From JAGLHV01 sp023143305 [NCBI: Clostridia bacterium] (GTDB lineage Bacteria; CBDUZB01; JAGLHV01): a stretch of DNA of 63,701 nucleotides. The position numbers and the translations under genes were made by a program. The stretch lies in NCBI GenBank assembly GCA_030637025.1, contig DAOVVV010000011.1, positions 1 through 63,701 on the forward strand. The letters are read 5' to 3'. A model generated the notes under the pieces. It made no database searches and was not told the origin of the DNA. It worked only from the letters and a program-made list of their open reading frames with translations. Shown piece by piece: positions 50,861 to 60,061 of this stretch; positions within the stretch are counted from its first letter, which is position 1; every line of letters starts with the position of its first letter.

Positions 50861-52486
50861 ATGAAACTGGAAGAAAGAACGAGTATTTTTTATAAATTTA
50901 AGACAAAATATTTATTAGTTAGTTATCTTTTTGGGTTTGTTGCTTATTTGAGTTTAAGAAAAATAGGATCTTTAGACCTTTGGTGGCATTTACGTACCGG
51001 GCAATATATTGTTTCTCAAAAAGTCTTTCCCTACCGTAATATTTTTTCTCATAGTGCTCCGTCTCATTTTTGGATTGCTTATAGTTGGCTAACAGAAATA
51101 ATTTTTTACTATGTAAGCATAATAGGTTTTAACTGGCTGCTTATTTTAAAAACGTGTTTAATGCTAAGTACTTTTGTAATAGTTTTTAAAACAACCTATG
51201 AGTCGTCATATAAAAATTTTAATCTCTCAATCGTGATTACTCTTTTAATGGCGTTTGTTTCTTCGTCTTCCTGGGTGATGCGACCTCAACTTTTTTCTTT
51301 TCTGTTTACTGCTTTTTTTGTCTATATCCTGCATAAATTTGAAAGTAACGGTGAAAAAAAAATACTTTGGTTTATTCCTTTAATAATGCTTTTTTGGGTA
51401 AACTTACATGTTTATTTTGTGATAGGTTTCTTTTTAGTTTTGGTACATTTGTTAGGTAGTGCTTTTCGAAGTTGGTTTTTGTCCGGTGAGAATAAAGAAG
51501 AAGAAATAAAAAAGCGGAAAGTGCTATTTAAAATAATAGCGGTTAGTTTGTTTGTTTGTCTTATTAATCCTTATACCTATCGTATATTTTGGGAAGTAAT
51601 TCGACTTTTCGGTCAACACTGGGCGAGAGAAAATATTACCGAACTCCAGTCGCCCAACTTTCATTCTATCATTCCTATGTTTTTTGAAATAATGTTATTT
51701 CTTTTGATATTTTCCCTTTCTGTAGCAAAGAAAAGGCCTTCTTTCGTTGAGTTAGTTCTTTTTTCAGCGTTTACTTATCAGGCATTCTATTCTCTTCGTG
51801 ATTTACCTTTTTGGGCTATTGTCATGGCTCCTATGTTGGGCCGCTATTTAGGGGAATTTCTTATATATTTTAAAAAAAGTAAAAATTTGGTACAAAATAA
51901 AATTCAAATAGATGTATCTGAAAATTTTATAGATAAATTTTTAAAAAAAACATATCCTTTTATTAATGGGTTTCTATTAGTACTTTTGATTGGGGTAATT
52001 GGGTGTAGTTTTCTAAAAAACAAAAAATTCGAATCTTGTGTAGATATAAAATACTTTCCCCTGGGAGCAGTAGAATTTATTAAAGAAAACAATTTGCCCG
52101 GGAGAATGTTTAATTCTTTTAATTGGGGGGGGTATTTAATTTATTCTCTTTATCCGGAATGGAAAGTATCTATAGATGGAAGAACTCAGGCTTACGGAGA
52201 TAAGTTTTTAACCGATTATAGTGCTATTTGGAAACTTTCGATGGGATGGGAAAAAAAATTTAAAAAACATAAAATAAATTTTATCCTCTGGCCCGCAAAA
52301 ACTCCTTTGACTGAAATTTTTTTGTTAATAAATGATTGGAAATTAATTTATTTTGATGAGGTAGCAGTTATATTCATAAAAGATATTCCGCAAAACAGGG
52401 GAATTATTAGAAAATATAATGAAAAGGTAAGAATAAAAATGGAAAAAGCGGGAATTGAAGAAAAAAACAAAAACGCAGATAGGTAA
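50861..52486 (+). CDS. Polytopic GT-C-like membrane protein (paralog 1)
   Basis: 541 aa with about ten membrane segments. The first loop carries GSLDLWWHLRTGQYIV, where the acidic residue and WHLRTG are typical of uncharacterised GT39-related proteins, and WVNLHVYFVIG lies mid-protein. The C-terminal soluble part has SIDGRTQAYGDKFL. Related to the next gene. G(8) at 52125-52132 falls in the FNWGGYLIY codons. Probable role: transfer of a lipid-linked sugar on the periplasmic side; substrate unknown. Confidence 0.65.
   Translation: MKLEERTSIFYKFKTKYLLVSYLFGFVAYLSLRKIGSLDLWWHLRTGQYIVSQKVFPYRNIFSHSAPSHFWIAYSWLTEIIFYYVSIIGFNWLLILKTCLMLSTFVIVFKTTYESSYKNFNLSIVITLLMAFVSSSSWVMRPQLFSFLFTAFFVYILHKFESNGEKKILWFIPLIMLFWVNLHVYFVIGFFLVLVHLLGSAFRSWFLSGENKEEEIKKRKVLFKIIAVSLFVCLINPYTYRIFWEVIRLFGQHWARENITELQSPNFHSIIPMFFEIMLFLLIFSLSVAKKRPSFVELVLFSAFTYQAFYSLRDLPFWAIVMAPMLGRYLGEFLIYFKKSKNLVQNKIQIDVSENFIDKFLKKTYPFINGFLLVLLIGVIGCSFLKNKKFESCVDIKYFPLGAVEFIKENNLPGRMFNSFNWGGYLIYSLYPEWKVSIDGRTQAYGDKFLTDYSAIWKLSMGWEKKFKKHKINFILWPAKTPLTEIFLLINDWKLIYFDEVAVIFIKDIPQNRGIIRKYNEKVRIKMEKAGIEEKNKNADR
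52125..52132 (+). repeat. Poly-G(8) tract in the 541-aa membrane protein
   Basis: Eight G in the Trp-Gly-Gly codons; the matching site in the 531-aa paralog has only five. Confidence 0.8.
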
Positions 52487-52500
52487 AAGGATAAAAAGAA

Positions 52501-54096
52501 ATGGAAAAACTAAATAAATTAAATTTTTTTAAAGGTTTAACTACTAAACGGTTGCTTGCAATTTATTTTTTTGGGATGATTTTTGTGGCTGGTTTTGGTG
52601 TAAAAATGTTTGAAGCGGATATCTGGCGTCATCTTGCAACCGGAAAATATATTCTTCAAAATAATACATTTCCTCAAACAGAAATTTTTTCCTATACTGC
52701 TTTGTCTAAATCATGGATGGCATATAGTTGGTTATCGGATATAATTTTTTATAAAATTAGCCTTTTAGGAATAAATTGGTTAATAATATTAAGAGTGTTT
52801 TTAGTTGCCGTTACTTTAGGCATAATTTTAAAAGGAATTTATAATCGTACGGAAAACTTTAATTTATCTGTCTTGGCCGGTTTTATGATTATTCTTGCTT
52901 TTACTCCCGCATGGGAGGAAAGGCCGCAACTTTTTTCCTTTGTATTTACCGGTCTATTTAGTTACATTCTTTCAGAATATAAATATAGAAACAAAGATTA
53001 TCTTTGGCTTTTACCGGGTATTATGTTGTTTTGGGTGAATTTACATATTTATTTTATAATCGGGTGGATACTTATGGGGGGATATATTGTAGGGGAATAT
53101 TTCAGGAATTGGTTTGATTGGTCGGATAATCCACGCTTATCTTACGGGCAAATAAAGAAATTAATGAAGATATTATTGATAAGTATAGTGGTTTGTTTTC
53201 TCAATCCATATACTTATCGTATTTTCTTCCAGGTATATGAGTTTGTTACTATGGGATCTACCGTAGTAGAGATTTCCGGAGAGATGTCTTCTCCCGACTT
53301 TCATGTGTTATTCATTTTTGCTTTTGAAATACTACTGTTTATTGCTTTTTTATCCTTAATTTGTTCTCCCCGTCGTCCTGATTTTACTGAGTGGTGTGTT
53401 TTTTTCGGTTTTACCTATCAAACCTTGTATGCTGCTCGTAATATGCCATTTTGGGGAATTGTTGCTGCTCCGATTTTTGTGCCCTATTTAGACGATGTAG
53501 TTAAATTAATTTCAAATAAATTTAAAAAAAGGATTAAAATTGATTTTACCGAAAAAAGCAAACCGTCTGTAGAAGTAGTTCTGAAAAAATATCATTGGTT
53601 GTTTAATTGGGTGTTACTTGTTTTTTTGATAGGTGGTATTAGTTTGCGTTTTCCTTATAATAAAGAAATTAAATATTTGGCAAAGGAAAAGGCTTATCCA
53701 ATAGCATCTGTTGAATTTATCAAGGAGAATAAATTACCCGGGAGAATGTTTAATCCTTTACTCTGGGGGTCATATTTAATTTACACATTGTACCCACAAT
53801 ACAGGGTTGCTATTGATGGAAGGACACAGGTATACGGGGAGGAATTTCTCCGGGAATATCGTAAAGTACATTTTATCAAAAATGGTTGGAACGATGTTCT
53901 TGAAAAATATAAAGTTAACTTTATTCTCTGGAAAAAAAGAGAACCACTTACTCAAATATTAATAAAAGATACAAATTGGGAATTAATTTATCAAGATAAA
54001 TGGGCTGTGATATTTATTAAGGATGTAATAGATAACAAGGAAATAATAGAAAAATTTGGACGGCAAATATTGGATGAAAGTGAGATTGAATTTTAA
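52501..54096 (+). CDS. Polytopic GT-C-like membrane protein (paralog 2)
   Basis: 531 aa, AAAGGAT ribosome site. Same build as paralog 1: EADIWRHLATGKYILQNNTF, ERPQLFSFVFTGLFSYIL, FWVNLHIYFIIGW and AIDGRTQVYGEEFL. The pair is clearly duplicated; spacing of 14 bp implies one transcript. Confidence 0.65.
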   Translation: MEKLNKLNFFKGLTTKRLLAIYFFGMIFVAGFGVKMFEADIWRHLATGKYILQNNTFPQTEIFSYTALSKSWMAYSWLSDIIFYKISLLGINWLIILRVFLVAVTLGIILKGIYNRTENFNLSVLAGFMIILAFTPAWEERPQLFSFVFTGLFSYILSEYKYRNKDYLWLLPGIMLFWVNLHIYFIIGWILMGGYIVGEYFRNWFDWSDNPRLSYGQIKKLMKILLISIVVCFLNPYTYRIFFQVYEFVTMGSTVVEISGEMSSPDFHVLFIFAFEILLFIAFLSLICSPRRPDFTEWCVFFGFTYQTLYAARNMPFWGIVAAPIFVPYLDDVVKLISNKFKKRIKIDFTEKSKPSVEVVLKKYHWLFNWVLLVFLIGGISLRFPYNKEIKYLAKEKAYPIASVEFIKENKLPGRMFNPLLWGSYLIYTLYPQYRVAIDGRTQVYGEEFLREYRKVHFIKNGWNDVLEKYKVNFILWKKREPLTQILIKDTNWELIYQDKWAVIFIKDVIDNKEIIEKFGRQILDESEIEF

Positions 54097-54167
54097 TAAA
54101 TGCAAATAAATTTAATGGGGAAAGCCGATTATTATTTGGGATAACCTATGAGACAAAACGGACTTAT

Positions 54168-55820
54168 ATGAATATCGATATGTTTAATAACCGTGAATTA
54201 AATAAAAAGAATAAAGATATGGATAAAAACTGTAAATGGTTAATGTTCATAATCTTTTTAGTTTTTTTAATTACCAAATTACCAAACTTTTTTTCTTTTG
54301 TGAATAGGGATGCAGGTTCATTTGCATATATTGGAGAGCAGATTTTAGAAGGCAAGATACTTTATAAAGATATTTGGTCATCCAAGCCCCCGGGAGTTTA
54401 TTATTTAAATGCTTTTATTTTTTGTTTTTTACCTAAAACCTTTTTAAGTTTACGCATCTTTGAATTAATTTATTGCCTGATTACAAGTTTTGTTGTATAT
54501 AAATTGGCGCTGTTTTTTTATAGCAAAAAAACCTCTTTAATTGTTACTGCAATATACAGTCTCTTTTCGAATATGTATAGTATAAGCGAAGCGGGAATGA
54601 TGACTGAAACCTATATGTTATTGCCGATGGTTCTTGCTATTTATTTTTTTATTCTTTTTCGAAAAAAACAGGAAAAAAAATATTTAGTTTTGGTCGGTTT
54701 GATGAGTGGACTATCTTTCATGTTCAAACAACCGGGTCTTTCTTCTTTAGCCGGCATATTTGTTTTTTTAATGACAGAAAGTTTTTTAAATAAAGGTCAT
54801 TTTAAAAAACTTTCTATTCAGTTTTTATTAATTAGTATCGGAGTGGGGGTTATAATTGTTACAGGTACGTTATATTTCATTTTAAAACAAGGGATGACTA
54901 ATTTAATTTCTGATGTCTTTATTTATAATTATTGGCGGAGCAAGGCTTACGGTATTGGTATCTTTAGTCTGGCGAAAAAAATACTGTACCATTGTTTTTT
55001 AGCAGTACCGTTGCGAGGTCTGTTTATTCTGACGATATTGTTATGTCTTCTATTTTTTTGGCGGAATTTTATTCTTAAAAAAAGAAGAAAGAAAGAAAAT
55101 GAAATTATAAATATTCCGTATTTTTTAGTGCTTATATTTTGGCTGATATTTGATTTGTTGGGAGTTTACATAGGAGGGGCTTTCTATGCACACTATTGGA
55201 TTCAGATAATACCTTCTTTTTCATTAATTGTCGGTTATATGATAGAAAGGGTTTTTGTTTATCCAAAAACGTTCCAAAGTGTAAAAATTAAAAATATGTT
55301 TATTTGTGTTCTGATATGTTCTTTTCTTTTTTCTATTGGTGTACAAATGATATATTGCTTTAATATTTTCAAGAAGCGTATTATTTTAAAAGAGAAAACT
55401 GTGCAGGAAATGACAGCACAATGGTTAATCAAAAACAGCAGGGATAATGACTCTATTTATGTTTGGGGAGACGAGTGTGCTATTAGTTTCTTGTCTAAAA
55501 GGAAAATTCCCAGCCGCTATATTCATTTGTATCCGCTTTATACTGCAAACCATGCAACAGAAAAGAAAATTACAGAATTTATTAATGATCTAAAGCAGAA
55601 TCCTCCTAAATATATAATTGATACAAGTATTACAAACTGGATGATGCCTTTGCTTTGGAAATATAATTTGCGAAAGAATTATGTAAATAAAAGAATACCG
55701 AAAGCAATTAATAAATTATATGAACTTAAATGGGTAGTTCCGATTATGCATTTTATCCAGGATAATTACGTTTTAGAGCAGGCTATTGGTGGGAAATATG
55801 CTATACTTGTTTTGAAGTAG
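54168..55820 (+). CDS. GT39/PMT-family glycosyltransferase
   Basis: 550 aa, about 11 membrane segments. The first loop NRDAGSFAYIGEQILEGKIL and DIWSSKPPGVYYLNAF holds the acidic residue and KPPG motif of ArnT/PMT_2 enzymes. Family role: transfer of a sugar from polyprenyl phosphate. Start uncertain: ATG 54168 lacks an obvious ribosome site and an ATG at 54222 is in frame. Confidence 0.8.
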   Translation: MNIDMFNNRELNKKNKDMDKNCKWLMFIIFLVFLITKLPNFFSFVNRDAGSFAYIGEQILEGKILYKDIWSSKPPGVYYLNAFIFCFLPKTFLSLRIFELIYCLITSFVVYKLALFFYSKKTSLIVTAIYSLFSNMYSISEAGMMTETYMLLPMVLAIYFFILFRKKQEKKYLVLVGLMSGLSFMFKQPGLSSLAGIFVFLMTESFLNKGHFKKLSIQFLLISIGVGVIIVTGTLYFILKQGMTNLISDVFIYNYWRSKAYGIGIFSLAKKILYHCFLAVPLRGLFILTILLCLLFFWRNFILKKRRKKENEIINIPYFLVLIFWLIFDLLGVYIGGAFYAHYWIQIIPSFSLIVGYMIERVFVYPKTFQSVKIKNMFICVLICSFLFSIGVQMIYCFNIFKKRIILKEKTVQEMTAQWLIKNSRDNDSIYVWGDECAISFLSKRKIPSRYIHLYPLYTANHATEKKITEFINDLKQNPPKYIIDTSITNWMMPLLWKYNLRKNYVNKRIPKAINKLYELKWVVPIMHFIQDNYVLEQAIGGKYAILVLK

Positions 55821-56071
55821 ATGTGGAAAAACGTCTGTTATTAAGGATGGAATTTTGTTTGACTTTGCTGTTAAATAGTTTAAAAACAAGGGAACCCATA
55901 ATGGATGAAGATATTCGTAATGGATTTGTTACCTAAGTTTGCTTAAAAAGAATAAAAGGAAAAATTGTTATCCATGTAGTAATTTTAAATTATCATATAA
56001 TGAAATTATTATGTTTTTGCTAAAATTTTTTTTATGAATGAAAAACAAATTTAAAATTTGGGGGAAAATAA

Positions 56072-57343
56072 ATGTTTCGGTTAAATCTTTTAAAGAGGCA
56101 TAGTGTTATTTTAATGCTATTTTATAGTATTACTTTGTGGTTTATTATCCCTCGAGCATGGCTTCCTTCCTGTCAGTTTAATAGATATCATCTTACCGGA
56201 AATACCTGGACAGAAAAAAAAGTTTTGTATGGGGGAGAATGTTTTGATAAATATGGATTTATTAAGTGTCGCTTTTTGCGTGTAAGTCGTTGGGGAGAAA
56301 AGCCTTATTTCTATACACATTATCCTCCACTGCCTTCTATTATTAACGGCCTTTTGAGAAAGGTGGGGTTTAACAATCTTTTTTGTTTTAGATTGTTTTC
56401 TGTTTTTTTATCATTTCTTATGTTGACGATGCTTTATTTTTTGATTAAATTTTTATTTAACGATGCTTCTCTTGCTTTAATTGGAACGATTTATGCCGGG
56501 CTGACTCCGTATTTTTTGTTTTTTGCGGATAATGTGGGGAAACATTTATATAATGAATTTTTTATGATAGGAACAATTTTATTTTTTATTTTGTTTGATA
56601 AGAAATCGGAAAAAAAGTATTTAATTTTAACTTGGGTATTTGCATTTTTATTGTCTTTAACTTCTTATGGTTATATCCCATTTATACTTGTATTTTTTTG
56701 GGGTTATTATTTTATATTAAGAAAAGATTGGCCGATTAAATATTTATTAATTTTTAGTTCTTCTATTTTTTGTGGGCTGTTTTTGCATTTTGCCCAAAAT
56801 GTTTGGGCATTAGGGAGTATAAAGGAAGCTTTTCTTGATCATAAGATAGCTTTCTGTTATAGGACGACAGGAAAATTAATAGCTACTCCTTATACTGATA
56901 CGTTCCCTGATCTTTGTTTGGATAAAAAGATAATAAAAGTTATTATTCCAACGATTATAAAGAGAATTGAATGGTTTTTTTCCATAAGTCCCATTGTTGC
57001 TGTTGGTTCTTTATCTCTATTGCCGGTTTTGTGTGTAAATAATAAAGAGAAATTAAAGTTTTATTATAAAATATTAGGGTTATTGTTTTTTTGTGGGATT
57101 TTATGGTGGGGAATATTTATACAACATACAGCAGTTCATGGTTTTACTGCAAAACGGATAGCATTATTTATGATTTTAGCTATAAGCATTTTGATAAAAG
57201 AAGGCGGGACCTACGTTTTTAAATATCAAAAAAGTTGGATTTATAAAATTATGTTGTCAATTGTTTTGTTGGCAGTTATTATTTTTCCTATAGTTTTTAA
57301 ATTTATAATAATATACTATAATTTATTTTTAGGGGTTGATTAA
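56072..57343 (+). CDS. PMT-like membrane glycosyltransferase
   Basis: 423 aa, about nine membrane segments, GGGGGAAAA ribosome site. PYFYTHYPPLPSIINGLL is the PMT_2-type loop with the YPPL motif. Shorter than the 550-aa protein and without a soluble tail. Likely uses the sugar donor made by the DPM1-like enzyme at 57674. Confidence 0.7.
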   Translation: MFRLNLLKRHSVILMLFYSITLWFIIPRAWLPSCQFNRYHLTGNTWTEKKVLYGGECFDKYGFIKCRFLRVSRWGEKPYFYTHYPPLPSIINGLLRKVGFNNLFCFRLFSVFLSFLMLTMLYFLIKFLFNDASLALIGTIYAGLTPYFLFFADNVGKHLYNEFFMIGTILFFILFDKKSEKKYLILTWVFAFLLSLTSYGYIPFILVFFWGYYFILRKDWPIKYLLIFSSSIFCGLFLHFAQNVWALGSIKEAFLDHKIAFCYRTTGKLIATPYTDTFPDLCLDKKIIKVIIPTIIKRIEWFFSISPIVAVGSLSLLPVLCVNNKEKLKFYYKILGLLFFCGILWWGIFIQHTAVHGFTAKRIALFMILAISILIKEGGTYVFKYQKSWIYKIMLSIVLLAVIIFPIVFKFIIIYYNLFLGVD

Positions 57344-57673
57344 AATTTCAACAATAAAAATTTAATAATAACTGGTCATGTTTTCCAGACTGTGTCATAA
57401 TTAATGTAATTGTTCAATGAACTTGTAGTGAGTGGAATTGAAATATTGGGTTGCTGAATAATTTTGTCGATGATCTTCATTATTCAGAGGTGGACAGGTA
57501 AATGAGGTAACTACAATTACTGCAAAAAATGGGTTTAGAATACTACAGTCTGTTTTCCGGGATGGCCCTTCTTATTCTCCGCCTAAGGCGGATGAGGCGG
57601 AGCGGGCAGGCAATAAAGGTAAACTATTTTTCATAATTATGGAAAAAAACAAAAAAGAGGGAGCGTAAAATAA
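57344..57673. other. 330-bp intergenic region with hairpins and GC-rich repeat
   Basis: No ORF. Contains a 9-bp stem-loop CTGAATAAT...ATTATTCAG (57454-57487), then the CCGCCTAAGGCGG palindrome (57577-57602). The first part has the feel of decayed mobile DNA, but I could not identify a family. Confidence 0.4.
57577..57613. repeat. CCGCCTAAGGCGG palindromic repeat
   Basis: CTCCGCCT-10 bp-AGGCGGAG with an inner 13-bp palindrome, followed by GCGGGCAGGCA. Related to the repeats inside the MITE-like element at 23816-23981. Confidence 0.7.
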
Positions 57674-58525
57674 ATGGTTAGTGTTATAATTCCTGTATAC
57701 AACGAGAAAAATCATATTGACGATGTGGTCGAAAAGATTATTTTTATTCTCCGAAATAATTTTACTGAATATGAAATAATTATTGTTGACGATGGTTCTG
57801 TGGATGGTGGTGTAGTAAATTTAAGAAACGATAACAGGATTAAGTTAATTACACATAAGTATAAACGGGGATATGGTGCTGCTATAAAGACTGGAATTGA
57901 GAATGCACGATGGGAATTTATTGTTATTATTGATGGGGATGGGACATATCCAGCTGAAGATATTCCTAAGTTGGTGGAAAGTTTAAAAGACAATGATATG
58001 GTTGTGGGTGCAAGAACTGGGCAAGTGGTGAAAATTCCTTTATTCAGAAGACCGGTTAAATGGGTATTAAAAAAATTAGCTAATTATTTGGTTGAATTTA
58101 AAATTCCTGATCTAAATTCCGGGTTTAGGGTTTTTAAAAAAAGTATTGCGATGAAATCTTTCTATATATTACCCAATGGGTTTTCTTTTACGACAACAAT
58201 TACCCTGATAATGCACAGTGAAAGGTATAATGTAAAATATATACCTATTAACTATTTTCAACGAAAGGGAAAATCGAAAATAAGTCCGATAAGGGATACT
58301 TTAACCTTTTTTCAATTAATTATAAGAACCATTTTATATTTTAATCCATTAAAAATTTTTTTGCCGATAAGTTTGATTTTATTTTTAGCAAGTTTGTTAT
58401 GTTTGTTTTACCGTTTATTTATTGCTCGTGCTTTATTTACGACCGCTGTTAGTTTGTTTATAGCAGCTATTCAAATATTAGCGATTGGGATGTTGGCGGA
58501 TATGATTAATAAAAAAGTACGATAA
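57674..58525 (+). CDS. GT2 glycosyltransferase, polyprenyl-phosphate sugar synthase (DPM1-like)
   Basis: 283 aa, GAGGGAG ribosome site. MVSVIIPVYNEKNHIDDVVE, IIIVDDGSVDGG, HKYKRGYGAAIKTGIENARW and IIDGDGTYPAED are the DPM1/GtrB signature with nucleotide and metal sites. Two membrane helices at about 220-275. Makes a polyprenyl-phosphate hexose in the inner membrane, the donor type used by the GT39/PMT proteins upstream. Confidence 0.88.
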   Translation: MVSVIIPVYNEKNHIDDVVEKIIFILRNNFTEYEIIIVDDGSVDGGVVNLRNDNRIKLITHKYKRGYGAAIKTGIENARWEFIVIIDGDGTYPAEDIPKLVESLKDNDMVVGARTGQVVKIPLFRRPVKWVLKKLANYLVEFKIPDLNSGFRVFKKSIAMKSFYILPNGFSFTTTITLIMHSERYNVKYIPINYFQRKGKSKISPIRDTLTFFQLIIRTILYFNPLKIFLPISLILFLASLLCLFYRLFIARALFTTAVSLFIAAIQILAIGMLADMINKKVR

Positions 58526-58557
58526 ATTATTTGGGATATGTTTTATGGATATTTAAA

Positions 58558-59265
58558 ATGATAAAAATAATGAAAAATAAATTTTGTTCAAAAAAGGAAT
58601 TAGCAGAATGGAATGATAGAATGGTTAAAAAATATCATTCCGAAGGAACTTTGTTTGAAAGTAAGAATCCCCTTTTACGATATGTAGAAAAAAATCGGGT
58701 AAAAATGATTATTCGATTGAGCCGAATTACAATTAGCGATAAAATAATTGATATTGGCTGTGGAGAAGGATATCTGCTTTCTTTATTACCCAAAATAAGG
58801 CAGGTAATAGGTTTGGATATTTCAAAAACCGCCTTGGTAAAAGCGAAGGAATTACTAAAAGAAAATTTGTATGTACGATTAATATATGGGGATGCTCAAG
58901 ATTTACCTCTTGCGGATAATTCCTTTAACAAGGTCGTTTGTTCTGAAGTGTTTGAGCATGTCCCGGATCCTGAGTTAGTAATAAAAGAAATTTATAGGAT
59001 TTTAAAGAAGAATGGAGTGGTAGTGATAAGTGTTCCTGATGAAAAACGAATTCAGTTTATAATGCGGGTATTAAAATTTTTAAGACTTCAGAAATTAATA
59101 CATTCAGCCAGAAAAAACGAAGATTATGAATGGCATTTGCATAAATCAAGTTTAAAGTTTGTACGAGATATCTGCAAAGATTTTTTTAGGATAGTAGAAG
59201 TAAAAAGAATGCCTTATATATTGGGATATAGATTTGTAATTAAGTTGTGTCCTATAAAAGAATAA
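58558..59265 (+). CDS. SAM-dependent class I methyltransferase
   Basis: About 235 aa from ATG 58558 (a TTG at 58531 and an ATG at 58570 are in frame). Motif I IIDIGCGEGYLLSLL, GLDISKTALVKAKELL, GDAQDLPLADNSFNKVVCSE and VFEHVPDPELVIKEIYRIL are the UbiE/Methyltransf_11 pattern. The context of glycosyltransferases suggests methylation of a sugar or lipid carrier; the substrate is unknown. Confidence 0.85.
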   Translation: MIKIMKNKFCSKKELAEWNDRMVKKYHSEGTLFESKNPLLRYVEKNRVKMIIRLSRITISDKIIDIGCGEGYLLSLLPKIRQVIGLDISKTALVKAKELLKENLYVRLIYGDAQDLPLADNSFNKVVCSEVFEHVPDPELVIKEIYRILKKNGVVVISVPDEKRIQFIMRVLKFLRLQKLIHSARKNEDYEWHLHKSSLKFVRDICKDFFRIVEVKRMPYILGYRFVIKLCPIKE

Positions 59266-59377
59266 GGAAGAAACTAAATTAAATTTGGGGTTGCTTAGTT
59301 TTTCCGCAGCTTTTCAAATGAATTATTGTGTTTTTAATAAGTTTTACAAAAAAAATAATAGAAAGGAAAATAAAAAG

Positions 59378-60061
59378 ATGGGTAGATTTCAGACATTTCA
59401 GGAGTTTTTAACAACACAAAGTATCAGAGTGCCTTTAGCAGGTTATATGGTTAACCTGGTTTTATCAGCAATATTATCCTTTATTTTAAGTTATGTTTAT
59501 GTTAAATATGGTACTTCTTTATCTAATCGGAGAATGTTTGCCAAAAATTTTATGCTGATTACCATGGTCACAATGTTAGTGATTACCATTGTAAAATCAT
59601 CATTGGCTTTATCTTTAGGCCTGGTGGGAGCTCTTTCCATTGTTAGATTTCGTGCAGCAATCAAAGAGCCGGAAGAACTATCTTATTTGTTTTTTGCTAT
59701 TGCAATTGGGTTAGGTTTTGGTGCGGGACAATGTAAGATTACAATAACGGCATTTATTATTATTGTGGGAATGATTATATTAAAAATCCGTTTTTCTAAG
59801 TTTCAGGATAATCAAAACCTGTATTTAACCGTTACCAGCCATGTTCCCGGAAAAATCACATTAGAACAAATTGTTGAGATACTAAAAGAATGTTCACAAG
59901 TAGTCAATATGAAACGATTTGATGAGACTAAAAATTTAATTGAAGCATCGTTTCTATTAGAGTTTAGTAATTTTAAAGAACTAAATAAAGCCAAATCTAA
60001 ATTGCAAAGGATAGATGATTCTATTAAAATTACTTTTTTGGATAATAAAGGTGTTTTGTAA
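59378..60061 (+). CDS. DUF4956 family membrane protein
   Basis: 227 aa from ATG 59378 (GAAAGGAAAAT site); longer in-frame starts reach back to 59285 without a site. Three or four membrane helices, then the conserved SLGLVGALSIVRFRAAIKEP segment and a soluble ferredoxin-like tail. DUF4956 genes are often found with CotH and VTC-type polyphosphate polymerases; here the CotH gene follows with no gap, but no VTC gene is seen. Confidence 0.85.
   Translation: MGRFQTFQEFLTTQSIRVPLAGYMVNLVLSAILSFILSYVYVKYGTSLSNRRMFAKNFMLITMVTMLVITIVKSSLALSLGLVGALSIVRFRAAIKEPEELSYLFFAIAIGLGFGAGQCKITITAFIIIVGMIILKIRFSKFQDNQNLYLTVTSHVPGKITLEQIVEILKECSQVVNMKRFDETKNLIEASFLLEFSNFKELNKAKSKLQRIDDSIKITFLDNKGVL

Noticed and set aside
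57344-57560. Insertion-sequence remnant
   Set aside because: Parts look like decayed IS ends, but no transposase frame, terminal repeats or target duplication could be shown.
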